Below, one piece after another: positions 1 to 10,995 of a DNA stretch of 64,000 bases. A program made the translations under genes and the position numbers. The notes beneath the pieces were generated by a model. The model did not search any database. It was given only the letters and a program-made list of their open reading frames with translations, and was not told where the DNA came from. Each line of letters opens with the position of its first letter. Within the stretch, counting starts at the first letter, position 1. The DNA is taken from positions 1 through 64,000 of the forward strand of contig QWJF01000005.1 in the NCBI GenBank assembly GCA_009391835.1, read 5' to 3'. Source of the DNA: Chloroflexota bacterium (lineage in GTDB: Bacteria; Chloroflexota; Anaerolineae; Anaerolineales; UBA11579).

Positions 1-876
<876 letters not shown>

Positions 877-1013
877 GTAATGCGGAGAACTCGATTCTCT
901 TCCTTCTTGCAATCATCTATTCAGTAACTAAATAAAAGTCAAGATTGAGCTATAAGCCCAATCTTGCAAATTTCTACGGTGAGATGCCGTAGAAATTCCA
1001 CCGTGAAAACAGT

Positions 1014-1135
1014 CTCTTGGTGATTAGAGCGGCGAGGGTACACCCGGTCCCATCCCGAACCCGGAAGTTAAGCTCGCCAGCACCGATGGTACTTGGGGGG
1101 CAGCCCCCTGGGAGAGTAGGTCATTGCCAAGAGGC
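1014..1135 (+). rRNA. rrf: 5S ribosomal RNA
   Basis: CGGTCCCATCCCGAACCCGGAAGTTAAGC core, terminal pairing CTCTTGG/CCAAGAG, GGGAGAGTAGGTC, followed by a T-run. Ends approximate. Confidence 0.95.
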
Positions 1136-1174
1136 TTTTTCTATTTAACAGCTAGGGAATGCTCTGAACTTGGA

Positions 1175-2169
1175 TCAATTCCAGGTCAGGGTCTTGCGTT
1201 GCTTCCAATAATAGTCTGGGGTTTCTGCTAAACGGCCCAAGCGATTAAGCTGCTCCTCGTTCAATTCGATCCCGACCGCACTTAAATTTGAAGTTAACTG
1301 CCCTGTTTGAGTGGCCCCGCTCAATACGAGATCGATCCAGGGCTGTAACAGGGCTGCTGCGATCGCAATCGCATCCATCTCTACACCTGCTTCTTTGGCA
1401 ATCTCCTTCAGAGCTCCGCTCCTTTCAATAAACTCGTTTTCTTGGTTGCGTTGAGTCAGCCGCCCGTTTGCCAGCACTTCTTTCGCAATCACCCCCATTC
1501 CTGATCGGTGAGCCTCGCTCAATGCAGTGCCCACCGAGGGCTCCAGCAGGTTCCAGGTAGCCTGAACCGTGTCAAAAAGCGGCTGCCCGCCCTGTTCGAT
1601 CGTCTACGCCTTCTTGAGGGTCTTGGCTTGTTGATCCCCACTCAAGCTCAACCCAATCATCAATCCACCCGATTTCAATTCGGCCAGCGCCTCTAGCACT
1701 TCCATATTCTCCAGCACGCCGCTATCCAACGTGGCGGAATGTACCTGGTAGAGCTGGAGATACTCGCCCAGCAATCTACGGCTTTCTTCTAGTTGCCGCA
1801 GCAACTCCGAAAGCGAATGTGCCTTGATTTCATGCTGCGCGGCGTTAACCTGCCAATTCGCCGTGTAGGTGTAGCCCCATTTTGAACCGATGGTGATTTC
1901 ATCGGCACTTATGCTCCGCTTTTGCAGCCAACTGCTTAGGAAGGCTTCGGACTGGCCATAGGAGCGGGCGCGTCATAATAGCGGATGCCGGCTTCCCAGG
2001 CAGCATCCAAAACGTGATGCGCCCTTAATTCCAACGCTTCTACCGATTTATCCGCGCCTAGATCCTGGTCATGCCCCAGATTGATGTAGCCGGGGCGGCC
2101 GAGAGCAGCCAGCCCGAGGCCAATACGGCTGACCGAAAGACCCGTGCGCCCCAAAACTCTGATTTCCAT
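1175..2169 (-). pseudogene. Aldo/keto reductase, disrupted
   Basis: Start MEIRVLGRTGLSVSRIGLGLAALG...GIRYYDA, then a frame change near 1970. The frame continues ...SYGQSEAFLSSWLQKR...LLGEYLQLYQVHSAT..., then an in-frame TAG (1604-1606), then TIEQGGQPLFDTVQATWNLLEPS...GMGVIAKEVLANGRL. Together these cover an AKR fold. Confidence 0.8.
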
Positions 2170-2209
2170 TGGGCTATTCTAATGGCAGCCCGTTTTATAA
2201 TCGGTAGCT

Positions 2210-4594
2210 ATGGATACTTCGCCTCTGCGCACTGCTTTGCTGCGACTCAATCCCTTACTGTGGATGTCTCTGGCTTTCCTCTCCGGCGACGCGATCGCTT
2301 TTGCGTTTGCTCTGTCGTGGATTGCATGGCTCCTACTGGCCGTGCTTTCCTTTATGGTTTGGTTGCGTTTCTATCGCCTGCCTCGTTTTCAGTCGCTATA
2401 CAACCTGCCTCTTATCCTTGTTTTAACGTTGGCTGCCTGTGCGTTTTTCCTCGGCGGGCTCCGATATGGAAGCAGCCAACGGCCGCTCGGCGTGCAGGAT
2501 TTGGCATTCTTCAACGATTCCAACAGTCAGGTTGAGATCGTTGGCGTCGTTACAAAGCCGCCAATAAAACGCGATACCTACATTGAGCTACGTCTTCGGG
2601 TTAACCAGCTCGAGTTAGTTTCTTCCGGCCAGCATCAGAACGTAGTTGGCCAGGTGCTTGCCCGAGTCTCCGAAGATAAGGGCTGGCGCTATGGCGATCA
2701 GGTATTGCTCAGCGGCCACTTGGAAACGCCGCCAGAGTTTGAGGATTTTTCGTACCGTGCTTACCTTGAGCGTCAGGGAATTGCCAGCCTGATGCCTTTT
2801 GCGCGCGCAGTTCGCCTTGAAACTGGCAAAGGCAATCCCCTGCTGGCCGCGCTGTATGCCTTACATGATCAGAGCCTGAGCCACATTTATCGGTTGTATC
2901 CGGATCCCGAGGCCTCATTACTCGCGGGCATTCTTCTCGGCGATGAGAGTGGCCTGAGTGATGCATTGAAACAAGATTTCAACAATACGGGTGCCCGACA
3001 CGTCATTGCCATTTCAGGATTTAACATCACGATCATAGCGGGCTTGCTCCTGAGCCTTTTTCGCCGCACTTGGGGTGCCACGCGTGGCACATGGATAGCT
3101 GTGGTTGGTATCTCCCTGTACACGCTCTTGGTCGGCGCAGATGCAGCAGTGGTTCGCGCTGCAATTATGGGCACCCTAACCTTGCTCGCACGTCAGGTTG
3201 GGCGTCGCCAGCATGCGCTGAACACCCTGAGTTTTACCGCCGCCGTGATGGCCTTGCTAAATCCACTCATTCTCTGGGATGTTGGTTTCCAGCTTTCCTT
3301 TGCGGCTACCCTCGGCATTCTCTTGTATGCAGAGCCATTGAACCAATGGGCAGCGCGCCAGCTAGCTAAACGTTTTGCTCAAGAAACTGCAGCCCGCCTC
3401 GCAGGTCCGCTTGGCGAATTTGTACTCATAACCATAGCGGCTCAAATCACTACGCTCCCCCTTCTTCTCTATCATTTTCAGCGCTTCTCTTTTCTTTCCT
3501 TGCCAGTCAATATCCTTATCCTCCCCGTGCAGCCGGCAATAATGGTTTTGGGCGGTCTCTCAATCCTGGTTGCCTTCATTCTTTTCCCATTTGGACAAGT
3601 ACTTGCTTATGCGGCCTGGCCCTTTGCCGCATTCACCATTCGGATCGTTGAAGTATTCGCCCATCCATCTTGGTCAAGTCTTGCTCTGCCTCCGTATTCT
3701 CTCGTTGGTGTTGTGCTTGCCTACATATTGATTGCCTACCTTACGCTTCGCCCACCCGCGATCAAGTTTAATCTTCGAAACGTCCAACCGGTTGCTGTAG
3801 CGAGTGGTCTGCTAATCCTCAATCTTTGGCTGTGGGCTTTCGTTCTCGCTTCTCCAAATGGCCGCCTGCAGCTAACTCTGTTGGATGTGGGCAACGGAGA
3901 AGCTTTGCTGGTTCGCACCCCAACCGGTAGAAATGTCCTGATTAATGGCGGCCAAAGCGAAATCCGTCTTGCGGAGGAAATGGGTCGTTCATTGCTTCCC
4001 AACAACCGCTCGTTGGATTGGTTGCTTGTAGCTGGAGTGGACAAAGATCAAATTGCCGCGCTTCCAGCCTCACTGGAACGCCTTTCTCCCGGCCATATCG
4101 CCTGGTTTGGCTCGCTCAACGCCAATTATGATGCCCGCCAATTACGAGCCGTGGCGGCCGATTCGAATCTGCAAATAGAGATTCCCAATCAGGGGGCAGT
4201 GTTCGATCTGGGCGGGGATGCTTCGTTGCGCGTGCTGTCGGTCAACGAAGCAGGTACCGTCCTTCTCTTGCAGATGAACAATTTTCTCGCTCTGCTCCCT
4301 CTTGGCCATGAGCCGGCCTCTTTGCAAGATTTGGATTGGGGTGAATTAGTAGGCCAGGTGGATGTTCTCCTACTGACGGGTGGCGGCGAGTCTGAATTAA
4401 ATCCAACGAGTTGGTTGGAAAACCTGGATCCCGCACTTGTGCTGCTTAGCGTGGACGCTGCCAACTCCAAGGGTTTGCCGGATGCCGAGGTGCTCAACGA
4501 TTTGCAGCCGCGAACCATTCTGCGCACCGACCAAAATGGCTGGATCCGCATCAGCACCGATGGCAAGCAAATGTGGATCGAAACGGCTCGTTAA
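2210..4594 (+). CDS. comEC: ComEC/Rec2-family DNA internalization protein
   Basis: 794 aa, many TM segments, central competence domain (HVIAISGFNITIIAGLL), C-terminal metallo-beta-lactamase-like part (LTLLDVGNGEALLVRTPTGRNVLINGG). Confidence 0.93.
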   Translation: MDTSPLRTALLRLNPLLWMSLAFLSGDAIAFAFALSWIAWLLLAVLSFMVWLRFYRLPRFQSLYNLPLILVLTLAACAFFLGGLRYGSSQRPLGVQDLAFFNDSNSQVEIVGVVTKPPIKRDTYIELRLRVNQLELVSSGQHQNVVGQVLARVSEDKGWRYGDQVLLSGHLETPPEFEDFSYRAYLERQGIASLMPFARAVRLETGKGNPLLAALYALHDQSLSHIYRLYPDPEASLLAGILLGDESGLSDALKQDFNNTGARHVIAISGFNITIIAGLLLSLFRRTWGATRGTWIAVVGISLYTLLVGADAAVVRAAIMGTLTLLARQVGRRQHALNTLSFTAAVMALLNPLILWDVGFQLSFAATLGILLYAEPLNQWAARQLAKRFAQETAARLAGPLGEFVLITIAAQITTLPLLLYHFQRFSFLSLPVNILILPVQPAIMVLGGLSILVAFILFPFGQVLAYAAWPFAAFTIRIVEVFAHPSWSSLALPPYSLVGVVLAYILIAYLTLRPPAIKFNLRNVQPVAVASGLLILNLWLWAFVLASPNGRLQLTLLDVGNGEALLVRTPTGRNVLINGGQSEIRLAEEMGRSLLPNNRSLDWLLVAGVDKDQIAALPASLERLSPGHIAWFGSLNANYDARQLRAVAADSNLQIEIPNQGAVFDLGGDASLRVLSVNEAGTVLLLQMNNFLALLPLGHEPASLQDLDWGELVGQVDVLLLTGGGESELNPTSWLENLDPALVLLSVDAANSKGLPDAEVLNDLQPRTILRTDQNGWIRISTDGKQMWIETAR

Positions 4595-4659
4595 CGTCAA
4601 GCGCCTCTCACCCCGCCCTAAAGCCGTGCTCATCTGGCTCAGCTATAATTTGCCTCGTT

Positions 4660-5295
4660 ATGCAATTCAGTTCCCGCAATCCTTGGATGCGCATCGCCGC
4701 ACTGGCTACATTGCTCGTGGTGGGGGGAGTTGCCTGGTATTTAATTTCCCCACTTTTTATTGATATGCGCGTTAGCGAAGGCTTCCCAACCCTCGCCCAT
4801 ATGCCTACGAAAACTGCCGCGGCCCAAACCACGCAGGCTGCGGCCTCCGCGAATTTCGACCCAGCGCAAGCCACGGCTGAAATGCAACTTGCAATGGCCG
4901 CCGAACCCAGCCAAAGCAGCGATCCAATGCCTGCCGCGGCCGCGGATGGCATGAGCATCCTGGCTCGCGGAGAGTTTTACGCCGTAGCTCATGAGGGCCA
5001 GGGTCAAGCCACGCTTTACTTACTAGCTGATGGGCGCCGCATCCTGCGCTTCGAAAATTTCTCTGTTCTGAATGGCCCGGAATTGCACGTTTATCTGGCG
5101 CCTCAGGATCCGATTGCCGATAGCGTAGGCGTCGAGCTGGCCGGTGCCATTGATCTCGGTCCCCTCAAGGGCAACATTGGCGACCAGAACTATGAAATTG
5201 ATGCTGAGATCGACCTCAGCCTTTATCACTCAGTGGTAATCTGGTGCCAGCCTTTCCGCGTGCCGTTTAGCGCTGTATCACTTCAAACCCCCTAG
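4660..5295 (+). CDS. DM13 domain-containing membrane-anchored protein
   Basis: N-terminal TM (MQFSSRNPWMRIAALATLLVVGG) and a DM13-like core (GQATLYLLADGRRILRFENFSVLNGPELHVYLA...VVIWCQPFRVPFSAVSL). Start moved to the internal ATG at 4660. Confidence 0.75.
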   Translation: MQFSSRNPWMRIAALATLLVVGGVAWYLISPLFIDMRVSEGFPTLAHMPTKTAAAQTTQAAASANFDPAQATAEMQLAMAAEPSQSSDPMPAAAADGMSILARGEFYAVAHEGQGQATLYLLADGRRILRFENFSVLNGPELHVYLAPQDPIADSVGVELAGAIDLGPLKGNIGDQNYEIDAEIDLSLYHSVVIWCQPFRVPFSAVSLQTP

Positions 5296-5315
5296 ATAGC
5301 CCACACCCATAACGC

Positions 5316-6182
5316 ATGGCCGAGCCTGAATTCGCGTTCAACACCCACAATGGCCTGCGCCTGCATTTCGCTTCGGCAGGACCCCCTGAAGGTCAGCCAG
5401 TGATCTTGTTGCATGGCTTCCCGGAATACTGGTACGCGTGGCGCCACCAGATTCCGGCGTTGGCAGCCGCGGGTTACCGGGTGATCGCCCCCGACCAGCG
5501 CGGCTATAACCTCAGCGACAAACCTCAGTCAGTTACCGACTATGGAATTGAGAAGTTAGCCGCGGATATCCTCTCCCTGGCCGACCATTTGGAGTTGCAA
5601 ACATTTCACCTGGTGGGCCACGATTGGGGAGCCGCAGTTGCCTGGCAGCTTGCCATCAACCATCCTGAGCGGCTTCGCACGCTGAGCATCCTCAATGTGC
5701 CCCACCCGGCTGTCATGTCCCGCCATCTCCGCTCAGATATCCGCCAAATTTTCAAATCTTGGTATATCTTCTTTTTTTAAATTCCCTGGTTTCCTGCAAT
5801 GCTACTGAGGCTTGGGGATAGCGCCGGCCTCGTTAATTTGTTGCACCGTTCCGGACTCCCCAAAACTTTTTCTGACGAAGAAATTATCCAATATCGCAAC
5901 GCGTGGCGTCAGCCAGGAACTCACCGCGCGATGCTCAATTGGTACCGGGCTGCGTTCCGGCGTGCAGGTCGTTCAACCCCATACAATACGATCCATCTGC
6001 CCACCCAGATTATCTGGGGCGAACAGGATATGGCGCTAAGCCTGGCAATGGCCGAAGAAAGCCTTGCGTACTGCAAGGATGCTCAATTTTATCGCCTTCC
6101 CAACGCCACCCACTGGGTCCAGCACGATGAGGCTGAAAGGGTAAACGACCTGCTCCTCGCACACCTTCAAGAACCTGCTTAA
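5316..6182 (+). pseudogene. Alpha/beta hydrolase (epoxide hydrolase-like), interrupted by an in-frame TAA
   Basis: LHGFPEYWYAWRHQIPALAAAGYRVIAPDQRGYNLSDKP...HLVGHDWGAAVAW. The TAA at 5778-5780 lies in the FFF-x-IPW stretch and the reading frame continues unshifted to 6182. Confidence 0.85.
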
Positions 6183-6244
6183 ACCAAAAGCGGCCCATCC
6201 CAGAGCCGCCAATCAGAAATCGATGCGAACACACTTCTCCACTT

Positions 6245-9130
6245 TTAAACTTTCAACACGTCCTTTAGCACCTGCCCTGTGTAGCTTTTCTTAACCTGCG
6301 CTACCTCTTCCGGTGTGCCCTGCGCCACGATGCGCCCCCCGCGCCCGCCGCCCTCAGGCCCCAGGTCAATTACGTGGTCGGCAACTTTGATGATGTCCAT
6401 ATTGTGTTCGATGATCACTACCGTATTGCCGCCCTCAACCAAGCGCTGCATCACTTCAACCAACTTATGCACGTCGGCAGTGTGCAGCCCCACAGACGGT
6501 TCGTCCAGAACATAGATCGTTTGCCCGGTCGAGCGCTTGGAGAGTTCGCGCGCCAGCTTTACCCGCTGCGCTTCGCCGCCCGATAGGGTGGGGGCCGGCT
6601 GCCCGATACGGATATAGCCCAACCCCACATCGTTTAATGTCTCCAGCTTGTTCACCATCTGGGGAAAATTCTTGAATTCTTCTTTTGCCCGCTCGATGGG
6701 CAGGTCCAGTACGTCCGCGATTGTCATCTCCTTGTAGCGCACTTGCAAAGTCTCACGGTTAAAGCGCGCTCCGTGGCACACCTCGCATGGCACGTAAACA
6801 TCCGGTAGGAATTGCATCTCGATCTTCACCTGGCCCTGCCCCTGGCAGGCCTCGCAGCGCCCGCCGCGCACATTAAAGGAGAAGCGGCCCGGCTTATAAC
6901 CCCGCACCTTGCTCTCTGGCAGCTCAGCAAACAGCGCCCGGATTTGGTCGAACAGCCCGGTATAAGTACCCGGATTGGAGCGCGGTGTGCGCCCGATCGG
7001 CGATTGGTCAATGTTAATGATCTTGTCTAGGTGCTCGAGCCCCAGCACTTCGTCGTGCGCGCCCGGAATAGTGCGCGCTCCGTTGAGGTGCCTTGCCAGC
7101 GATTTGTAAAGAATTTCGTTCATCAAGCTTGATTTTCCGGAACCGGATACACCGGTGATGCATATCAACCTTCCCAGTGGGAACTCAACATTCAGGTTTT
7201 TGAGATTGTTTTCGCGCGCCCCGTTAACTATGAGTGCATGTCCGTTGCCCTCACGCCGCTCCTTTGGAACCGGAATTTTCTTGCGTCCTGAAAGATATGC
7301 CCCAGTCAACGATTGCTTGCTCGCCAGAATCTCCTCCACTGTGCCCTCAGCGACAACCTTGCCGCCGTGTTCGCCCGCGCCCGGACCTAGATCCACAATC
7401 CAATCCGCCTTGCGAATGGTTTCCTCGTCGTGTTCCACCACTATCACCGTATTGCCCAGATCGCGCATGCCGATCAACGTTTTGAGCAGCCGTTCATTAT
7501 CCCGGGCATGCAGCCCGATTGAGGGTTCGTCCAACACATAGAGCACGCCCATGAGCCGCGAACCGATTTGAGTTGCCAGCCGGATTCGTTGCGCCTCGCC
7601 GCCTGAAAGCGTGCCTGCAGTACGGTTCAGCGTCAAATAATCCAGCCCAACATCCACCATGAATCCCAGCCGTTCGCTAAGCTCCTTGAGTATTCGCTTG
7701 GCAATTAACTGGCCGCGCTTACTCAGTGGCGAATTTTTCCCACTCAGCGCTTTGGCCCATTTCAACGTATCAATAACCGGCCAACTGGTTACATTAAGAA
7801 TGTTATCTTTCTCTATTGTCACGCCCAGCGCTTCGGGTCGCAATCTCGCCCCGTTGCAAGCCGGGCAGGCCCGGTCGTTCATGTATTCCATAATCCGGCT
7901 GCGCATATATTCCGAGTTGGTCTCACGGAAGCGTCGCTCGAGATTCGGGATTACGCCCTCAAAATTTGTGTGGAAGGTCGAAACGCGCCCGCTCTTTCGC
8001 TTATAACGGACGGCCACCTCTTGACCGTTGGTGCCGTTCAAGATCACGTCCAGTTGCTTCTCGTTGAGCGCGTTCACCGGTTTTTCGAGGTCAATCTTGT
8101 ATTCCTCGGCTGCCCCCTCCAGGGTCGACCAGTAGTAGCCGCCTTCTTCGCGCGGTCCGCCCCATTCGGAAACGGATATTGCCCCGTCAATCAGAGCCAC
8201 GCTCTTGTCCGGGATGAGCAAGTCGGGGTCAATCTCCAGTTTCGTGCCGATGCCCTGACATTCTGGGCAGGCTCCATGCGGCGTATTGAACGAGAAGGTG
8301 CGCGGCTCAATTTCCGGCAGCACACTACCGTGCTCCGGGCAGGATAGGCTCTCCGAGAACATCAAATCTTCGGGGGGTTCGCTGGACAAATTATGCAAAA
8401 TCATGGTGCCCTGCCCGAAGCGCAACGCAGTCTCCACCGAGTCGGTCAACCGCGAGCGCGCTGCCTCAGCCTCTTCCTTGTCCTCTGGATGCCGGATTAC
8501 AAGCCGGTCCACCACCGCTTCGATGTCATGGTTTTTGTAGCGATCAAGGTCAACCTTGTCTTCATCAAGGTTAATCAACTCCCCATTGACCCGTGCACGC
8601 ACGAAACCCGATTTGGCAATTTCTTCCAGCACGGCGCTGTGGTTGCCCTTGCGGCCCCGAATCACCGGGGCCAGGATTAGCGCGCGGCTATCCTCTGGTA
8701 GTTTTTCCACAGCCTCAACGATTTCTTGTGCCGATTGGCGCGCCACTTCTCTTCCGCAAATCGGGCAATGCGGCGTGCCAACGCGTGCAAACAGCAGCCT
8801 CAAATAGTCGTAAACCTCAGTTACTGTACCTACAGTTGAGCGCGGGTTATGCGAAGAGCCTTTTTGGTCAATCGAAACTGCCGGGGAAAGCCCCTCAATG
8901 TACTCAACGTCCGGTTTATCCATTTGACCCAGGAATTGCCGTGCGTAAGCCGAGAGTGATTCCACGTATCGGCGTTGACCCTCGGCGAAGATAGTATCGA
9001 AGGCCAGCGACGATTTTCCCGAGCCCGAGAGCCCGGTGATCACCACGAACTTGTCGCGTGGGATATCCACAGACAGATTTTTCAGGTTGTGTTCGTTGGC
9101 CCCCACTACCCGGATGACATTTTCAGACAT
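6245..9130 (-). CDS. uvrA: Excinuclease ABC subunit A
   Basis: 961 aa, duplicated ABC ATPase ([30 protein letters not shown]), LSGGEAQR twice, zinc-finger CxxC motifs. Confidence 0.98.
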   Translation of the reverse strand: MSENVIRVVGANEHNLKNLSVDIPRDKFVVITGLSGSGKSSLAFDTIFAEGQRRYVESLSAYARQFLGQMDKPDVEYIEGLSPAVSIDQKGSSHNPRSTVGTVTEVYDYLRLLFARVGTPHCPICGREVARQSAQEIVEAVEKLPEDSRALILAPVIRGRKGNHSAVLEEIAKSGFVRARVNGELINLDEDKVDLDRYKNHDIEAVVDRLVIRHPEDKEEAEAARSRLTDSVETALRFGQGTMILHNLSSEPPEDLMFSESLSCPEHGSVLPEIEPRTFSFNTPHGACPECQGIGTKLEIDPDLLIPDKSVALIDGAISVSEWGGPREEGGYYWSTLEGAAEEYKIDLEKPVNALNEKQLDVILNGTNGQEVAVRYKRKSGRVSTFHTNFEGVIPNLERRFRETNSEYMRSRIMEYMNDRACPACNGARLRPEALGVTIEKDNILNVTSWPVIDTLKWAKALSGKNSPLSKRGQLIAKRILKELSERLGFMVDVGLDYLTLNRTAGTLSGGEAQRIRLATQIGSRLMGVLYVLDEPSIGLHARDNERLLKTLIGMRDLGNTVIVVEHDEETIRKADWIVDLGPGAGEHGGKVVAEGTVEEILASKQSLTGAYLSGRKKIPVPKERREGNGHALIVNGARENNLKNLNVEFPLGRLICITGVSGSGKSSLMNEILYKSLARHLNGARTIPGAHDEVLGLEHLDKIINIDQSPIGRTPRSNPGTYTGLFDQIRALFAELPESKVRGYKPGRFSFNVRGGRCEACQGQGQVKIEMQFLPDVYVPCEVCHGARFNRETLQVRYKEMTIADVLDLPIERAKEEFKNFPQMVNKLETLNDVGLGYIRIGQPAPTLSGGEAQRVKLARELSKRSTGQTIYVLDEPSVGLHTADVHKLVEVMQRLVEGGNTVVIIEHNMDIIKVADHVIDLGPEGGGRGGRIVAQGTPEEVAQVKKSYTGQVLKDVLKV

Positions 9131-9161
9131 TTAACCCTCGGGCCTCAACATCGGCCCATTC

Positions 9162-9177
9162 TAGCACATATGTTTTA
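9162..9177. promoter_or_regulatory. LexA-like palindrome upstream of uvrA (TAGCACATATGTTTTA)
   Basis: 12 of 14 informative positions of TAGAACA-NN-TGTTCTA, 32-47 nt before the uvrA start codon. Resembles the site at 23773-23788. Confidence 0.5.
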
Positions 9178-9266
9178 CTGAATATAGCAAAATTCAAGCG
9201 TATTGGAGCGGAATTTGCCAAACGTTAATTATACCAACCTGGAAATAGACCCTTTTTTATGCTGAA

Positions 9267-9299
9267 AAGCTTGTTCCTGAGCAAAAAGTGAACAAACTT
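9267..9299. promoter_or_regulatory. Inverted repeat AAGCTTGTTC-N13-GAACAAACTT upstream of otsA
   Basis: 9/10 bp dyad located upstream of the -10 box at 9330-9335. Confidence 0.4.
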
Positions 9300-9329
9300 C
9301 ATGGATTTCCCCTTTTTCTACCGATACTG

Positions 9330-9335
9330 TATAAT
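9330..9335 (+). promoter_or_regulatory. Putative -10 box (TATAAT) for otsA
   Basis: Exact TATAAT about 100 nt upstream of the GTG start. No good -35 seen. Confidence 0.45.
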
Positions 9336-9378
9336 GAATCAGCAAAGAAGTCGTTAGGAAACACGCAATGCAAAACTG

Positions 9379-9418
9379 CCGCTTTCAGGGTTTGTTACGA
9401 CCGGAAGCGGTATTTTTT
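9379..9418 (+). terminator. Terminator-like hairpin in the otsA leader
   Basis: CCGCTTTC-N16-GGAAGCGG followed by TATTTTTT, between the -10 box and the otsA RBS (AGGCGGAG). Confidence 0.5.
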
Positions 9419-9438
9419 AACAAGTAGGCGGAGAATAG

Positions 9439-10995
9439 GTGCCAAAAAACACAGAAAAGAAGCCTCTGATCGTAATTGCCTCCAATCGTGGCCCCTTTTC
9501 CTTTGAGATCGGCCCGGATGGAGAGTTCGAGGTGAAGCGCGGGGCAGGCGGCCTGGTTACCGCCTTAAGCGCCCTTGCTGAGCGCCATGAAGTGCTCTGG
9601 GTGGCCGCGACAATGACGAGTGGCGACAGAGAATGGAACCGCAGGAGCGAAGGCCAGGCCCGCAATGTTGAGGGCATAAATCTGAAACTGGTTGAGCCGG
9701 AGGCCCGCGCCTACGAGGGCTACTACAATGTAATCGCCAATCCTTTGCTCTGGTTCATCCAGCATCAGCTCTGGGATATTCCCCGCACGCCGAGCATCAC
9801 CGAAGAAACCTGGGATGCTTGGGACCACGGCTACAAACCGGTCAACAAGCTCTTTGCTGAAGCCATCACAGAAAGCGTGGCAGGCACGGATCGGCAAATT
9901 ATTGTTTTGCCGCAGGATTACCATCTTTACATGGTTCCGCATTACTTGCGCGAACAGCTCGGCGAAAATGCCCAGATCCAGCCTTTTATTCACATCCCTT
10001 GGCCGGGGCCCGATGCTTGGCGTATCCTGCCGACGCGCGTGCGTATCGAATTGCTCTCCAGCCTCTTGGAATCAAATCGTATTGGTTTTCAAACCAAGAA
10101 AGATGCATTTAACTTCGTCCAAACGGCTCGCTTTTACCTCGACGGGGCCCATTCGCTTGGCCGCCGCGATGGCATCGAATATCGCGGCCGCGATGTGGCC
10201 GCCCTCGATTACCCTATCTCGATCGATGTGGAACAGATTGTCGAATTGACCAATGAGCCTACTACTAAAATCGAAAAAAACCAACTGATTGATTATGCTG
10301 GCGACAAGCAACTCATTCTTCGAGTTGATCGCATTGAACCCAGCAAAAACAATTTACGCGGTTTGCTAGCCTATCGCACATTGCTCGAAAAATACCCCGA
10401 GCATCGCGGTAACGTACAAATGCTCGCCCTTCTCGTGCCTTCGCGCATGAAGGTTGGCGCCTATCAGGAATATCTGCGCGACATTATGGCCGAGGCTGGC
10501 CTGATCAACGCCAACTTCAGCGATTCATTTTGGGAACCAGTCCGTATCGTCCTCGGCGATAACTACCCTCGCGCGATTGCGGCGATGCAAATTTACGATG
10601 TCTTGCTGGTAAATCCAATTGCCGACGGCATGAACCTCGTGGCAAAAGAGGGCGTGCTTGTCAATAACCGAAATGGTGTTCTGCTGCTCTCAGAATATGC
10701 GGGCGCCTTCTATGAGTTAGGCGAGCAAGCTCTCACCGTTTCCCCCTTCGATGTTTACGGCACCGCTGAAGCCATGCATCAGGCCCTGACAATGGCGCCC
10801 GCTGAGCGTAAAAAACGCGCCAACACACTCCGTAATATTGTGATGGAAGCAGATGTGCGCGAATGGTTCAGTTCTCAGGTAGACGATGCCCTGCGCGCCG
10901 TTAACAGCCAATCCAGCAGCTCTTCCACACCACCAACACCCGAAACCGAAAAATCGGCCGTTTCCTCCACTTCCTCCGGCATCTCCTCCGACTGA
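9439..10995 (+). CDS. otsA: Alpha,alpha-trehalose-phosphate synthase (GT20)
   Basis: ASNRGPFSFEIG, VLPQDYHLYMVPHYLR, FIHIPWPGPDAWRILP, LRVDRIEPSKNNLRG, VNPIADGMNLVAKEG. GTG start. Confidence 0.93.
   Translation: MPKNTEKKPLIVIASNRGPFSFEIGPDGEFEVKRGAGGLVTALSALAERHEVLWVAATMTSGDREWNRRSEGQARNVEGINLKLVEPEARAYEGYYNVIANPLLWFIQHQLWDIPRTPSITEETWDAWDHGYKPVNKLFAEAITESVAGTDRQIIVLPQDYHLYMVPHYLREQLGENAQIQPFIHIPWPGPDAWRILPTRVRIELLSSLLESNRIGFQTKKDAFNFVQTARFYLDGAHSLGRRDGIEYRGRDVAALDYPISIDVEQIVELTNEPTTKIEKNQLIDYAGDKQLILRVDRIEPSKNNLRGLLAYRTLLEKYPEHRGNVQMLALLVPSRMKVGAYQEYLRDIMAEAGLINANFSDSFWEPVRIVLGDNYPRAIAAMQIYDVLLVNPIADGMNLVAKEGVLVNNRNGVLLLSEYAGAFYELGEQALTVSPFDVYGTAEAMHQALTMAPAERKKRANTLRNIVMEADVREWFSSQVDDALRAVNSQSSSSSTPPTPETEKSAVSSTSSGISSD

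Noticed and set aside
5778-5801. Programmed frameshift at the T-run in the alpha/beta hydrolase
   Set aside because: The two ORF pieces are in the same frame, so the lesion is an in-frame TAA, not a frameshift.
7155-8994. Several 80-130 aa plus-strand ORFs
   Set aside because: Antisense to uvrA, with no recognisable family or RBS pattern.
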